In this document: in pieces, positions 52,702-61,420 of the stretch
Position numbering within the stretch: the first letter of the stretch is position 1
How the letters are laid out: each line of letters starts with the position of its first letter
Source of the DNA: Oscillibacter sp. 1-3
Lineage (GTDB): Bacteria > Bacillota > Clostridia > Oscillospirales > Oscillospiraceae
NCBI RefSeq assembly: GCF_000403435.2
Contig: NZ_KE159710.1
Coordinates: forward strand, 434,001 to 498,000
DNA: 64,000 nucleotides
Direction: 5' to 3'
Position numbers and translations under genes: made by a program
Notes under the pieces: model-generated
Told to the model about the DNA's origin: nothing
Databases searched by the model: none
What the model saw: only the letters and a program-made list of their open reading frames with translations

Positions 52702-53480
52702 TGAACGCCAAGGAACGCATTTTAGAGAAGATCAAAACCTTCCCCGGCCAGTCCGGCATCTACTACCAGAATCTGGAGACCGGCGAGACCTGGGGATATG
52801 GGGACAAGGACCCCTATCTTGCGGCCAGTATTGTGAAGCTGCCGCTGATGGCCGCCATCCTCCTGTGGAGATCCCGGGGAGAGACCAGCTTTGACGACAA
52901 GGTGACCATCCGGGAGGACCAGAAGATTCCCGGCTGCGGCGCGGTGCAGTTTCTCAACGGCGACGTGACGCTGACCGTAGGCGAGCTGTGCAGACTGATG
53001 ATCGTCATCAGCGACAGCTGCGCCACCAACGCCCTTTTCCGCCACTATGGAGCCGCGGCCATCCGGAAGGCGTTTTTGGAGCTGGGACTTGCCGGCACCC
53101 AGTTCAACCGGGAGTACTGGGACGAGGAGCGGGAAAAGCAGGGGATCAACAACTACTTCGTGCCCGAGGAGATGGGCCGGCTGCTGCGAAGAATGTATGA
53201 CCGCACCCTGGTGAACGCGGAGTCCTCGGAGTGGCTGGAGAACATTCTCCGCCAGCAGCAGATCAACCACAAGCTGGGCGGAAAGCTGCCCATGGACTTT
53301 CCCATGGCCCACAAGACCGGCGACGAGGAGGACAAGGCCCACGACGTGGGCATCGTCTTCACCAAGTCCCCCTTCATCGCCTGCTTTGCCTATGTGGGCC
53401 CCGATATGCAGGACTATGAGGATTTCATCCGCCGCGCCGCCCGGATGCTAGCGGACGAAAACGGCGGCGTGGAGATGTAG
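52698..53480 (+). CDS. Serine hydrolase of the beta-lactamase/PBP superfamily (cytoplasmic)
   Basis: This 260-residue protein has the class A-like motifs: AASIVKLPLMAAILL (SxxK, Ser44 and Lys47), VISDSCATNAL (SDN-equivalent SDS), and MAHKTGDEEDKAHDVGIV (KTG). It lacks a signal peptide, unlike secreted beta-lactamases. The ATG overlaps the deacylase stop (ATGA), so it is cotranslated with that gene. A cytoplasmic member with penicillin-recognising fold next to D-amino-acid enzymes suggests an amidase or peptidase on D-residue peptides rather than resistance. Resistance cannot be excluded by sequence alone. Confidence 0.85.
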   Translation: MMNAKERILEKIKTFPGQSGIYYQNLETGETWGYGDKDPYLAASIVKLPLMAAILLWRSRGETSFDDKVTIREDQKIPGCGAVQFLNGDVTLTVGELCRLMIVISDSCATNALFRHYGAAAIRKAFLELGLAGTQFNREYWDEEREKQGINNYFVPEEMGRLLRRMYDRTLVNAESSEWLENILRQQQINHKLGGKLPMDFPMAHKTGDEEDKAHDVGIVFTKSPFIACFAYVGPDMQDYEDFIRRAARMLADENGGVEM

Positions 53481-53510
53481 GAACCACTCCCGCGCCATCA
53501 TCTTCATCCT

Positions 53511-53546
53511 CCGGGCGTTCCCATGAGGGGAACGCCCGGTTTTTTT
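53511..53546 (+). terminator. Terminator of the D-aminoacylase operon
   Basis: CCGGGCGTTCCC (53511-53522) pairs with GGGAACGCCCGG (53528-53539), followed by seven T. Confidence 0.95.
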
Positions 53547-53622
53547 GTCTTCATGCCGGCCGGCGGCATAATCCGGACGGGCCTCTCATAGGATACAGCA
53601 TCACAACCGAGAGGTGGAAGAC

Positions 53623-54243
53623 ATGACAACTCAAATCCGGAACGAGGTGCTGCTGGAGGGCGTCGCCCTGGAGACGCCCTCCCTGTCCCACGAAAACCAC
53701 AGCACCCGCTTTTACCGCTTTCCGCTCCAGGTGCCCCGGCTGTCCGGTCAGGTGGACGTCCTGCCCGTTCTGCTGCCGGAGCCGCAGCTGGCCCAGGTGA
53801 AAGAGGGCGCGGACATCCGCATCCAGGGACAGCTGCGCTCTTTCAACAACCGCAGCGGCGTAGGCAGCCGCCTGGTGCTGACGGTATACGCCCAGCGCCT
53901 CTCCCCCGGCCTGGATGAGCCCTGCAACCAGATCCTTCTCTCCGGAACACTGTGCAAACCGCCGGTGTTTCGCCGCACACCCTTGGGCCGCAGCATCTGC
54001 GACCTCATGCTGGCCGTCCCCCGGAAATACGGCCGGGCGGACTACCTGCCGGTAATCGCCTGGGGCCAACTGGCGGTGCGGGCCGGGCGGCTCCAGGTGG
54101 GCGACTTCCTGGCCCTGGAGGGCCGGGTTCAGAGCCGTACATACCACAAGGTCACGGACCTAGGCACCGAGGAACGGGTGGCCTACGAGGTGTCTATGAT
54201 GCACCTGCTGGAGAATGCGCCGGCTGAGGAGCCGGAACTGTGA
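53623..54243 (+). CDS. SSB-like protein with two OB-type halves
   Basis: Starting at 53623 (GAGAGGTGG ahead; a GTG three codons earlier is less likely) 206 residues are made. The first half (NEVLLEGVALETPSLSHENH to LVLTVYAQRL) and the second (NQILLSGTLCKPPVFRRTPLGRSICDLMLAVPRKYGRADYLPVIAWG to VSMMHL) each resemble an OB fold of the SSB/PriB kind. The second half is closest to classical SSB. No acidic C-terminal tip is clear, although it ends PAEEPEL. It occurs in Oscillospiraceae as an additional SSB-type protein, probably binding single-stranded DNA. Confidence 0.7.
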   Translation: MTTQIRNEVLLEGVALETPSLSHENHSTRFYRFPLQVPRLSGQVDVLPVLLPEPQLAQVKEGADIRIQGQLRSFNNRSGVGSRLVLTVYAQRLSPGLDEPCNQILLSGTLCKPPVFRRTPLGRSICDLMLAVPRKYGRADYLPVIAWGQLAVRAGRLQVGDFLALEGRVQSRTYHKVTDLGTEERVAYEVSMMHLLENAPAEEPEL

Positions 54244-54278
54244 AAAAAATGGCGCCCGAGGATCTGTCTCCGGGCGCC
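54243..54278 (-). terminator. Terminator between SSB-like and NUDIX genes
   Basis: GGCGCCCG (54251-54258) and CGGGCGCC (54271-54278) pair, and the minus strand continues ATTTTTTTC. It ends the leftward selenium operon. Confidence 0.75.
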
Positions 54279-54284
54279 GTCTCT

Positions 54285-54803
54285 CTATTTTGTGGGAAAG
54301 CCGAAGGTATTCCGCATGGCGAATAGGAACCGCAGGAAGCCCTCGGGATACGGGATGAAGCTGCCGTCCGCCGCCATAGCCTCGGCCTCCGCCTCCGTCA
54401 CATAGCGGACCTCCGCCACCTCCTCCTTCTGCAATACCAGAGAGGAGAGGTTCAGGTCCTTTTGGATGATAAAAAAATCGTCAAATCCGCCGTCAAAGTT
54501 CACCGTCACCGACTGGCGCAGGTTCCCCAGGTCCAGCGGGTATCCCAGCTCCTCCAAAAACTCCCGCTCTGCCGCCTGACGGCTGGTCTCCCCGGCGTCC
54601 ACGCCGCCGCCCACGGACACGTCCCACCGGCCCGGCCAAACTCTTTTCTCCTCCGTCCTGCGCTGGATCAGCAGCCGTCCCCGGCTGTCAAAGGCGCAGA
54701 CATGGACCACCAGACGGTACTCCCCCGGCCCCTTGGGAGCGTGGCGTTCCGCCGTGCGGCCCAGGGGGATGCGGTTTTCATCATACAGATCTACCAGTTC
54801 CAT
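54285..54803 (-). CDS. NUDIX hydrolase (IPP-isomerase-like group)
   Basis: This 172-residue protein has the Nudix box GGGVDAGETSRQAAEREFLEELGY with the metal-binding Glu residues, preceded by VWPGRWDVSVG. The N-terminus ELVDLYDENRIPLGRTAERH matches the group annotated as isopentenyl-diphosphate isomerase-like or general Nudix enzymes. It lacks the Cys/Glu set of true IPP isomerase as far as I can see, so a nucleoside-diphosphate-type substrate is more likely. It starts 13 bases after the DUF6472 stop and is the end of that operon. Confidence 0.85.
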   Translation of the reverse strand: MELVDLYDENRIPLGRTAERHAPKGPGEYRLVVHVCAFDSRGRLLIQRRTEEKRVWPGRWDVSVGGGVDAGETSRQAAEREFLEELGYPLDLGNLRQSVTVNFDGGFDDFFIIQKDLNLSSLVLQKEEVAEVRYVTEAEAEAMAADGSFIPYPEGFLRFLFAMRNTFGFPTK

Positions 54804-54815
54804 AATACCTTCCTC

Positions 54816-54989
54816 TCACTGTCTGAAAGCGGTCTTGTAGTCGCCTCCGGGGCGGTAGAAGGGACAGGCGGTGCCGACCCCCTTCAAAAACCGCTCCATC
54901 TCATCCTCGTCCAGGTCCATGGTGCAGACGAAGGCCTCCAGCTCCTGGTCATAGTCATAACAGACACAGTCCTCACAGATGTTGGACAT
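54816..54989 (-). CDS. DUF6472 small cysteine protein
   Basis: The 57-residue product begins MSNICEDCVCYDYDQEL, continues FVCTMDLDEDEMERFL and ends CPFYRPGGDYKTAFRQ. Five cysteines in the pattern CxxCxC...C...C suggest a metal site. GGAGGG precedes the ATG. The pattern fits DUF6472, common in Oscillospiraceae, with no known role. It follows the DUF3343 gene by 17 bases and precedes the NUDIX gene. Confidence 0.75.
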   Translation of the reverse strand: MSNICEDCVCYDYDQELEAFVCTMDLDEDEMERFLKGVGTACPFYRPGGDYKTAFRQ

Positions 54990-55006
54990 ACGGCATCCCT
55001 CCTACA

Positions 55007-55243
55007 TCAGATCATGATAGCATAAATGCCGTCCGCATCCAAGTGTTTTTTCATCACCAGCTCCTCCAGTGCCTCCCGGGCCTCCGGCGGGGCCGCCCAG
55101 CACATGCCGCACCCGGCGGTGACAGCCCGGGGCGCCGGGATCAGCCGCCCGGGAAGCCCCTCCTCCCTGCATGCCCCCTCCATGGCCATGGCCCCGGCAG
55201 TGGTGCGGAAAGTCACCACACACCGCTCCGCCCGCTCCCTCAC
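55007..55243 (-). CDS. DUF3343 protein, possible selenium/sulfur carrier
   Basis: This 78-residue product starts at GTG 55243, overlapping the desulfurase stop by four bases (GTGA). It reads CVVTFRTTAGAMAMEGACREEGLPGRLIP then TAGCGMCWAA, typical of DUF3343, with a GCGxC pair that could carry sulfur or selenium. A C-terminal helix and the HLDADGIYAIM end fit the family. DUF3343 commonly neighbours YedF and a cysteine desulfurase, as here, suggesting a handover of selenium or sulfur; this role is inferred from context. Confidence 0.75.
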   Translation of the reverse strand: MRERAERCVVTFRTTAGAMAMEGACREEGLPGRLIPAPRAVTAGCGMCWAAPPEAREALEELVMKKHLDADGIYAIMI

Positions 55244-56385
55244 AGCCGCGCCTCCGCCGCCAGAACGCGGACGGCCTCCGCCGCGGCATCCGTCTCCTCC
55301 GCCGTATTGGCCCAGCCCCAGGAGAAGCGGACGGCTCCCCGCTCCGCGGTCCCCAGCGCCCGGTGAAACCGGGGGGCACAGTGGGCCCCAGGACGGGTGG
55401 CAATGCCGAACCGCTCCGCCAGCTCGTCGGAGACCTCCGAGGAATCCAGGTCGCCGATATTCAGCGTGACGATGGGGGCCCGTTCTTCGGCAGAGAAATC
55501 TCCGTACACCGTCACGCCGGGGAGACCGCGGACGGTCTCGTAAAACCGCCGGGCCAGGCCGCACTCATGGAGTCGGACCGCATCCCGGCCCGCCTGTTCC
55601 AGATACTCCAGGGCGGCCCCCAGCCCGGCGATCCCGTGGCTGTTGAGGGTCCCCGCCTCCAAGCGGGTGGGCCACTCCTCCGGCTGGCTCTCCAGAAAGC
55701 TCTGGACGCCAGTGCCCCCCGTCAGGCAGGGACGGACATCCACTCCCTCCCTGACGCACAGTCCCCCGGTTCCCTGGGGGCCCAGCAGGCTCTTGTGGCC
55801 AGTGAAGCACACCACGTCGGCGCCCTGCGCCTCCATGTCAATGGGAAACGTCCCCGCCGTCTGGGAGGCGTCCAGGATGAACAGCAGCCCGTGCTCCCGA
55901 GCAAACGCCCCGATACGGTCCAGATCCGTCATGTCCCCCGTCAGGTTGGAGGCATGGGTGCAGACCACCGCCTTCGTGTTGGTTCGCAGAAGCCCCTCCA
56001 GCCTGTCGTATTCCAGGCGCCCCCGCAGATCCGCCGGCAGAAAATCCAGACCCATCCCCCGCTCCCGCAGGCGGTACAGGGGACGGAGGACGGAGTTGTG
56101 CTCCCAGTCCGTGGAGATCACGTGGTCCTCCGGCCTCAGCAGCCCGCCGATGGCGATATTCAGCGCGGCGGTGGAGTTGGGCGTAAAGGCCGTATGGTCC
56201 GCCCGGGAACAGCCGAACCACTCCGCCAGCTTCTGCCGCACGCCGAACACCATACGGGCGGCGGAGAGAGCGTCCTCATGGACGCCCCGGCCGCTGTTGC
56301 CGTAAGACTGCATAGCCGCCGTCACCGCCTCCGCCACGCCGGGGGGCTTGGGGCGGGTGGTGGCGGCGTTGTCTAAATAGATCAC
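55240..56385 (-). CDS. Cysteine desulfurase/selenocysteine lyase-type aminotransferase V
   Basis: This 381-residue PLP enzyme has YLDNAATTRPKPPGVAEAV, STDWEHNSVLRPLYRL, TDLDRIGAFAREHGLLFILDASQTAG, CFTGHKSLLGPQGTGGL (PLP lysine) and GAHCAPRFHRALGT with the catalytic Cys. It belongs to the group linked to selenium metabolism (annotated cysteine desulfurase family). It removes sulfur or selenium from cysteine or selenocysteine. The start overlaps the YedF stop by four bases, and DUF3343 follows with a four-base overlap, so the three are made together. It would feed the YedF protein. Confidence 0.9.
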   Translation of the reverse strand: MIYLDNAATTRPKPPGVAEAVTAAMQSYGNSGRGVHEDALSAARMVFGVRQKLAEWFGCSRADHTAFTPNSTAALNIAIGGLLRPEDHVISTDWEHNSVLRPLYRLRERGMGLDFLPADLRGRLEYDRLEGLLRTNTKAVVCTHASNLTGDMTDLDRIGAFAREHGLLFILDASQTAGTFPIDMEAQGADVVCFTGHKSLLGPQGTGGLCVREGVDVRPCLTGGTGVQSFLESQPEEWPTRLEAGTLNSHGIAGLGAALEYLEQAGRDAVRLHECGLARRFYETVRGLPGVTVYGDFSAEERAPIVTLNIGDLDSSEVSDELAERFGIATRPGAHCAPRFHRALGTAERGAVRFSWGWANTAEETDAAAEAVRVLAAEARL

Positions 56386-56996
56386 GGCTTAATCACCCTG
56401 GCCGCCCCCGCCAGTTTCTCTACAATGGCATACATATTGGTGGCGGAGCCCACCGCCAATCTTTCCGTCAGGCCGTAGAAGTTCAGGCAGGTGCCGCAGG
56501 TGAGGATCTCCACCCCCTGGGACTCCAAATTTTTCAGGTCCTCCAGAGACTCGGAGCCCTCCACCGTCAGCTTCGCGCCGCCGTTGTAGAAGAGCATGGT
56601 CTCCGGCAGACGGGGCAGCTGGGTGACGGCGAAGAGAAAGCCCTTCATCAGCGTCCTGCCCAAGTCCTCGCTGCCCCGGCCCATAACGTCGGTGTCCACC
56701 GCCACCAGCAGCCCCCCGCCTGCCGGGACGCAGACCAGCTCCGGCTCCTCCAGCGGGGCCTCGCCCACCGGGGCGGCCACCTCCATGGAGACCACGTATT
56801 CCCGCTCCCCCGTCTTCTCCCAGCAGGCCGTCAGGTTGTGACCCGCGGCCATCCGCGTCAGGTTCTGTACGGCAATCTCGTTGTCCACATGGACCTCCAG
56901 CGTTCCGGGCTGACGCATCTCCCTCAATGCCCTGGCGGCCTTCACCACCGGAATGGGGCACTGCTCTCCCACTGCGTTTACCACAACTGCGCGCAT
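56382..56996 (-). CDS. yedF: YedF-type selenium metabolism protein
   Basis: Starting at 56996 after GAGGAGGAG, the protein has 204 residues. The N-terminal TusA-like domain (residues 1-70) carries GEQCPIPVVKAARALREM with the conserved Cys-Pro. The C-terminal DsrE-like domain (about 95-204) carries DTDVMGRGSEDLGRTLMKGF and LTCGTCLNFYGL. This is the arrangement of the selenium metabolism protein YedF, which probably passes selenium or sulfur between carriers. First gene of the operon with a desulfurase, DUF3343, DUF6472 and NUDIX. No selD or selA is in the window. Confidence 0.9.
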   Translation of the reverse strand: MRAVVVNAVGEQCPIPVVKAARALREMRQPGTLEVHVDNEIAVQNLTRMAAGHNLTACWEKTGEREYVVSMEVAAPVGEAPLEEPELVCVPAGGGLLVAVDTDVMGRGSEDLGRTLMKGFLFAVTQLPRLPETMLFYNGGAKLTVEGSESLEDLKNLESQGVEILTCGTCLNFYGLTERLAVGSATNMYAIVEKLAGAARVIKP

Positions 56997-57149
56997 AACC
57001 GTCTCCTCCTCATGTTGTTTTTCGTCCATTGTACCGCGGGGAAATCAAAATTACAAGGGTTGTTTTCTCAAAAGCATCACGGGGAACAATGGGTGTCCCC
57101 TGTCGGTTAATCGATTTCCAAGGGGGATTTTGTTTTTTTACAAAAATTC

Positions 57150-57178
57150 TTGACAGCGATTCTTTCAGGCGGTATATT
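57150..57178 (+). promoter_or_regulatory. Promoter of pfkA
   Basis: TTGACA (57150-57155) and TATATT (57173-57178) are 17 bases apart, near consensus. Transcription would start near 57186, giving a leader of about 120 bases. The stretch 56997-57149 shows no gene. Confidence 0.85.
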
Positions 57179-57306
57179 CGAATACAGAGGAATTGGGCGC
57201 TCCCGCTCTCCTGCTGCCACAGGAGCGATCCCACATCATTCAAGACCGCATTTCAAGGCTGCGGGGTTGTACCGAATATGCGACCAAATAACGGGAGGTT
57301 TATCTT

Positions 57307-58317
57307 ATGGAGAAACATGTCAAACGAATCGGCGTTCTCACCAGCGGCGGCGACGCTCCCGGCATGAACGCGGCAGTGCGGGCCGTAGTGCGGGCCGCCA
57401 CCAACCGCGGCATCGGCTGCGTGGGCATCCGCCGGGGCTGGAACGGCCTCATCAACAGCGATTTTGTGCAGATGAACGCCTCCAGCGTCAGCCACATCAT
57501 TAATAAGGGCGGCACCATTCTGTACACCGCCCGGAGCCTGGAATTCATGGACGAGGCCGGCCGGGCCAAGGCCCTGGCCACCTGCCGCCTGCTGGGGCTG
57601 GACGGCATTGTGGCCATCGGCGGCGACGGCACCTTCCGGGGCGCCCTGGCCCTCTCCCGCCAGGCGGCGGATGCGGGCATGTCCCTGCGGGTGGTGGGCA
57701 TTCCCGCCACCATTGACAACGACATCGGCTGCTCCCACTACACCATCGGCTTCGACACCGCCTGCAACACCGCCGTCGAGTGCGTCGACAAGCTGCGGGA
57801 CACCATGCAGTCCCATGAGCGCTGCTCCGTGGTGGAGGTCATGGGCCGCCACGCCGGGTATCTGGCGCTGTATGTGGGCATCGCCGTAGGCGCCACCGCC
57901 GTGCTGATTCCCGAGCGGGAGGTGGACTTCGAGCGGGACATCGCGGAAAAGATCCGCCGGGCCCGCCTGGCGGGGACCACCCACTACATGGTGGTGGTGG
58001 CCGAGGGCGCCGGCAGCGCCATGGAGATCAGCGGCCGCATCCACCAGGAGCTGGGCATCGACCCCCGGGTGACGGTGCTGGGCCACATCCAGCGGGGCGG
58101 CTCCCCCAGCGCCCGGGACCGGGAGACCGCCAGCCGCATGGGCTATGAGGCGGTAAAGGTTCTGGCCGAGGGCGAGGGCAACCAGATCATCGGCATCCAG
58201 AACGGCTCTATCAAAGACATTGACATGGAGACAGCCCTGGCGATGACCAAAAATTTCCAGATGGATCGTTACCAGATCCTGGAGGCCCTGACCAACAGCC
58301 AGGGCGGGGATTTTTGA
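57307..58317 (+). CDS. pfkA: ATP-dependent 6-phosphofructokinase
   Basis: This 336-residue protein has VLTSGGDAPGMNAAVRAVVRAA, VAIGGDGTFRGALALSRQ (ATP site), IPATIDNDIGCSHYTIGFDTA (catalytic Asp; the residue after Pro is Ala rather than the Lys of pyrophosphate enzymes, so ATP is the likely donor), VEVMGRHAGYLALYVGIA and VLGHIQRGGSPSARDRETA. It converts fructose 6-phosphate to the 1,6-bisphosphate in glycolysis. GGGAGG precedes the ATG. It is monocistronic, with a strong promoter and terminator. Confidence 0.95.
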   Translation: MEKHVKRIGVLTSGGDAPGMNAAVRAVVRAATNRGIGCVGIRRGWNGLINSDFVQMNASSVSHIINKGGTILYTARSLEFMDEAGRAKALATCRLLGLDGIVAIGGDGTFRGALALSRQAADAGMSLRVVGIPATIDNDIGCSHYTIGFDTACNTAVECVDKLRDTMQSHERCSVVEVMGRHAGYLALYVGIAVGATAVLIPEREVDFERDIAEKIRRARLAGTTHYMVVVAEGAGSAMEISGRIHQELGIDPRVTVLGHIQRGGSPSARDRETASRMGYEAVKVLAEGEGNQIIGIQNGSIKDIDMETALAMTKNFQMDRYQILEALTNSQGGDF

Positions 58318-58340
58318 TTTGCGCATATACAATATACTGA

Positions 58341-58371
58341 GCCGCCCCGGTGCGAAACGCACCGGGGCGGC
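58341..58371. terminator. Terminator between pfkA and trkH
   Basis: GCCGCCCCGGTGCG (58341-58354) pairs with CGCACCGGGGCGGC (58358-58371) around AAA; CTTTAT follows on the plus strand. It serves the converging genes. Confidence 0.85.
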
Positions 58372-58406
58372 CTTTATGCGTCTATGCGTTTGCGAAAACC
58401 AGCCTC

Positions 58407-59876
58407 TCAGTCCAGCCGGGAGGAGCGGCGGATGTTCATCCGCCGTTTCCAGTTGGAGGGCGCGAACAGCAGCAGCATGGGGAATATCTCCAGCCGCCCC
58501 ACCAGCATGTCAAAGGACAGCAGCAGCTTGGACGCCGGCGAAAAGGCGGAGAAATTGCCCAGGGGGCCCACCATCTCCAGCCCCGGGCCAATGTTGTTGA
58601 TGCAGGCCGTCAGAGCCGTGAAGGTGGTCACCAATCCCTTCTGCTCCAGGGACAGCAGCAAAAAAGAGGCCACGAACACCGCCATATACACCGTAAAATA
58701 GATATGCGCCCCCCGCAGCGTCCTCTCCGACACGGGCTTGCCCTCCAGCCGGGTGGTGGCCACGGCGTTGGGGTGCAGCATCCGCTTCATCTCACTGACG
58801 GACGCTTTCAGGAGAATCAGGATGCGGGAGATCTTGATGCCGCCTCCGGTGGACCCGGCGCAGGCCCCCACAAACATCAGCGTCACCAGGATGGACTTGG
58901 AGAAGGTAGGCCAGAGGTCAAAGTCCACCGTACCGTAGCCCGTGGTGGTAATGATGGAGGAGACCTGGAAAAAAGCGTGGCGCAGACTGATCCACACACT
59001 GCCGTACATATGACAGATGTCCGCCGTGATCGCCGCTACAGCGGCGGCCACCACCAGCAGATAGGTCCGCAGCTCCTCGGAGCGGAATACCTCCCGGAAA
59101 CGCCGGATCAGCAGGAAGTAATAGAGATTGAAGTTCACACCGAAGAGCAGCATGAATACGCCGATCACCACGTCAAAATAGGGGCTCTGGTAGGCACCCA
59201 CGCTGAGATCCCGGCAGCTGAATCCGCCGGTGCCGGCAGTGCCGAAGGCGTGGACGCAGGCGTCAAACAGCGGCATTCCCCCCGCCAGCAGGAGGAGCGT
59301 CTCCAGCGCGGTCATAGCCAGATAGATGCCGTAGAGGATCTTGGCGGTATCCCCCAGGCGGCTCACCAGCTTGCCCACCGTGGGCCCCGGCACCTCCGCC
59401 CGCATCAGGTGCATCCCGTGGCCGTCGGTCATAGGCAGCACGGCCATGACAAACACCAGCACGCCCATGCCCCCCACCCAGTGGGTAAAGCTGCGCCAGA
59501 ACAGACAGCTCCGCCGCAGGGGCTCCACCGCCGTCAGGATGGTGGAGCCGGTGGTGGTAAAGCCGGATACGGTCTCAAAAAAGGCGTCGATCAAATTGGG
59601 GATGTCCCCGGAGAGTACAAAGGGCAGCGCGCCGAAGAGGGACATGAAGATCCACGCCAGGGCCACCACCGCCAGACCGTCCCGGGCGTACAGGGACATC
59701 TGCCGGGGCTTTTTGCCGCCCAGCAGGAGCCCGACCGCCGCCAGCAGCAGCATGGGGATCAAAAAAGGCAGCGGCGATTCCCGATAGATCCCCGCCGTCA
59801 GCAGAGGCAAAACCATCAGCACCGCCTCCACCAGCAGAATCCTGCCAATGACATACCCGATCATACGATAGTTCAT
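58407..59876 (-). CDS. trkH: TrkH-family potassium channel subunit
   Basis: This 489-residue protein has about ten helices and four selectivity-filter repeats: GFTTTGSTILTAV, FGTAGTGGFSCRD, SIITTTGYGTVDFD and GACAGSTGGGIKISRI. It moves potassium (or sodium) across the membrane with the TrkA gating ring. It starts ten bases after the trkA stop, with AGGGCGG as ribosome site, so the two genes are one operon. Terminal helices end NIRRSSRLD, basic and cytoplasmic. Confidence 0.95.
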   Translation of the reverse strand: MNYRMIGYVIGRILLVEAVLMVLPLLTAGIYRESPLPFLIPMLLLAAVGLLLGGKKPRQMSLYARDGLAVVALAWIFMSLFGALPFVLSGDIPNLIDAFFETVSGFTTTGSTILTAVEPLRRSCLFWRSFTHWVGGMGVLVFVMAVLPMTDGHGMHLMRAEVPGPTVGKLVSRLGDTAKILYGIYLAMTALETLLLLAGGMPLFDACVHAFGTAGTGGFSCRDLSVGAYQSPYFDVVIGVFMLLFGVNFNLYYFLLIRRFREVFRSEELRTYLLVVAAAVAAITADICHMYGSVWISLRHAFFQVSSIITTTGYGTVDFDLWPTFSKSILVTLMFVGACAGSTGGGIKISRILILLKASVSEMKRMLHPNAVATTRLEGKPVSERTLRGAHIYFTVYMAVFVASFLLLSLEQKGLVTTFTALTACINNIGPGLEMVGPLGNFSAFSPASKLLLSFDMLVGRLEIFPMLLLFAPSNWKRRMNIRRSSRLD

Positions 59877-59886
59877 ACAGCCGCCC

Positions 59887-61248
59887 TCACTGGAAGATGT
59901 CCCCGATTTTTTGCAGGGAGGTCCGGGTGGTCACGACGATCACATCGTCAAAGGGGTGCAACACGTCGCCGCCGGAGGGGATGACAATCTTTCCGCTCTG
60001 CCGGACGATGCCCGCCAGCAGAATGCCGCTCTTGAGCTGCAGGTCCTTCAGCGGAATTCCCGCGAAGGGGGGATTGGGGCCCACGCCGAACTCCAGGGCC
60101 TCCACCGCCCCGTCCACCAGGCGGTGGAGGGTCTTGATGTGGTCGCCGGCGGCGCTCTGCATGGCCCGGACATACTGGACGATCAGCTCCGTGGTGACGG
60201 AGGCGGCGGAGACCACGCTGTCGATCATGTGTTCGCCGGACACCAGGTCCACCAGGGACTTGCGATTGATCTTGGCCACCACCTTGCAATTCTCCGCCTG
60301 CTTGGAGGCGCTCATGGCCATGAGGATATTGGCCTCGTCGATGCCCGTGATGGCCACAAAGGCGTCGGTCTGGTCGATGCCCTCCTCCCGCAAAAGCTCC
60401 GTGTCCGTGCCGTCGCCCACGATGACCAGGGCCTTGGGCAGCCGCTCGCCCATGCTGACGCAGCGGCTCTCACTCTGGTCGATGATCTTCACGTCCATGC
60501 CCATATCCAGCAGGTCCGAAGCCAGGTAGTAGCAGATCTTGCTGGCCCCCACGATCATCACCGTGGACGCCCGGTTCCGAAACACCCCCAGGTGCCGGAA
60601 GAACTGAGCCAGCTGGTCCGAGGAGGAGGTGAGGTAGATCTTGTCCCCGCTCTGGAGGACGAAATCGCCGGAGGGGATGATGGTCTCCCCTTTCCGGCTG
60701 ACAGCACAGATCAGCACCCGGACCCGCAGGCTCTTATAGAGGTTCAGCAGCTGGACGCCGCTCAGGGCGGAGTTCTCCGGCACCCGGTACTCCACCAGCT
60801 CCAGCCGGCCCTTGGAGAAGGTCTCCACCTTCATGGCCGCCGGGAAGCGAAGCACGCGGGCGATCTCCCGGGCGGCGGCCCGCTCCGGATTGATGGACAT
60901 GGAGAGCCCCAGCTCCTCCCGCATGAAGCGCAGCTGCTTCTCATACTCCGGGTTGCGGATGCGGGCGATGGTGTGGGGAACCCCCATCTTCTTGGCCACA
61001 AGGCAGGCCAGGATATTGATCTCATCGCTGGAGGTGGTGGCGATCAGCAGATCCGCCCTGTCGCCTCCCGCCTCCAGCTGCACCTCGTAGCTGGCTCCGT
61101 TGCCACAGACGCCCATGACGTCGTAAATGTTGATGACGTTCTCGATCAGCTGGGCGGCCTCGTCGATGATGGTGACCTGGTTCTCCCCGGAGAGCTGTCT
61201 TGTCAGCTCCAAACCCACCTTGCCGGCGCCCACAACAATAATCCTCAT
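59887..61248 (-). CDS. trkA: TrkA potassium gating subunit (two RCK units)
   Basis: Starting at 61248, where TTGGAGG lies just ahead, the protein has 453 residues. RCK unit one has VVGAGKVGLELTRQLSGENQVTIIDE and the TSSDEINILACLVAKKMG strand. Its TrkA_C domain (about 140-220) contains LVEYRVPENSALSGVQLL and LQSGDKIYLT. Unit two has VGASKICYYLASDLLDMGMDVKIID and a second C domain ending VIVVTTRTSLQKIGDIF. It binds NAD(H) or nucleotides and gates TrkH, encoded next. Confidence 0.95.
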   Translation of the reverse strand: MRIIVVGAGKVGLELTRQLSGENQVTIIDEAAQLIENVINIYDVMGVCGNGASYEVQLEAGGDRADLLIATTSSDEINILACLVAKKMGVPHTIARIRNPEYEKQLRFMREELGLSMSINPERAAAREIARVLRFPAAMKVETFSKGRLELVEYRVPENSALSGVQLLNLYKSLRVRVLICAVSRKGETIIPSGDFVLQSGDKIYLTSSSDQLAQFFRHLGVFRNRASTVMIVGASKICYYLASDLLDMGMDVKIIDQSESRCVSMGERLPKALVIVGDGTDTELLREEGIDQTDAFVAITGIDEANILMAMSASKQAENCKVVAKINRKSLVDLVSGEHMIDSVVSAASVTTELIVQYVRAMQSAAGDHIKTLHRLVDGAVEALEFGVGPNPPFAGIPLKDLQLKSGILLAGIVRQSGKIVIPSGGDVLHPFDDVIVVTTRTSLQKIGDIFQ

Positions 61249-61420
61249 GCCGTCCTCCAAAGGCGCCGCGCCTGTCCGGCGCGGCCTGTAAAATAATCCA
61301 TATCCTCAGCGGCAGATCCAAACGCCTCCGCCGCTGGAAGCTATTATAGAGCATTCCAGCGAAAAAGGGAATACTTCTGGAAAATCTTTTCTCCCGGCCC
61401 AATCCCTGTTTGAATAATGC

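Noticed and set aside
58350-59984. Plus-strand open frame of 544 codons
   Set aside because: Antisense to trkH, Gln/His/Arg-rich, no start signal.
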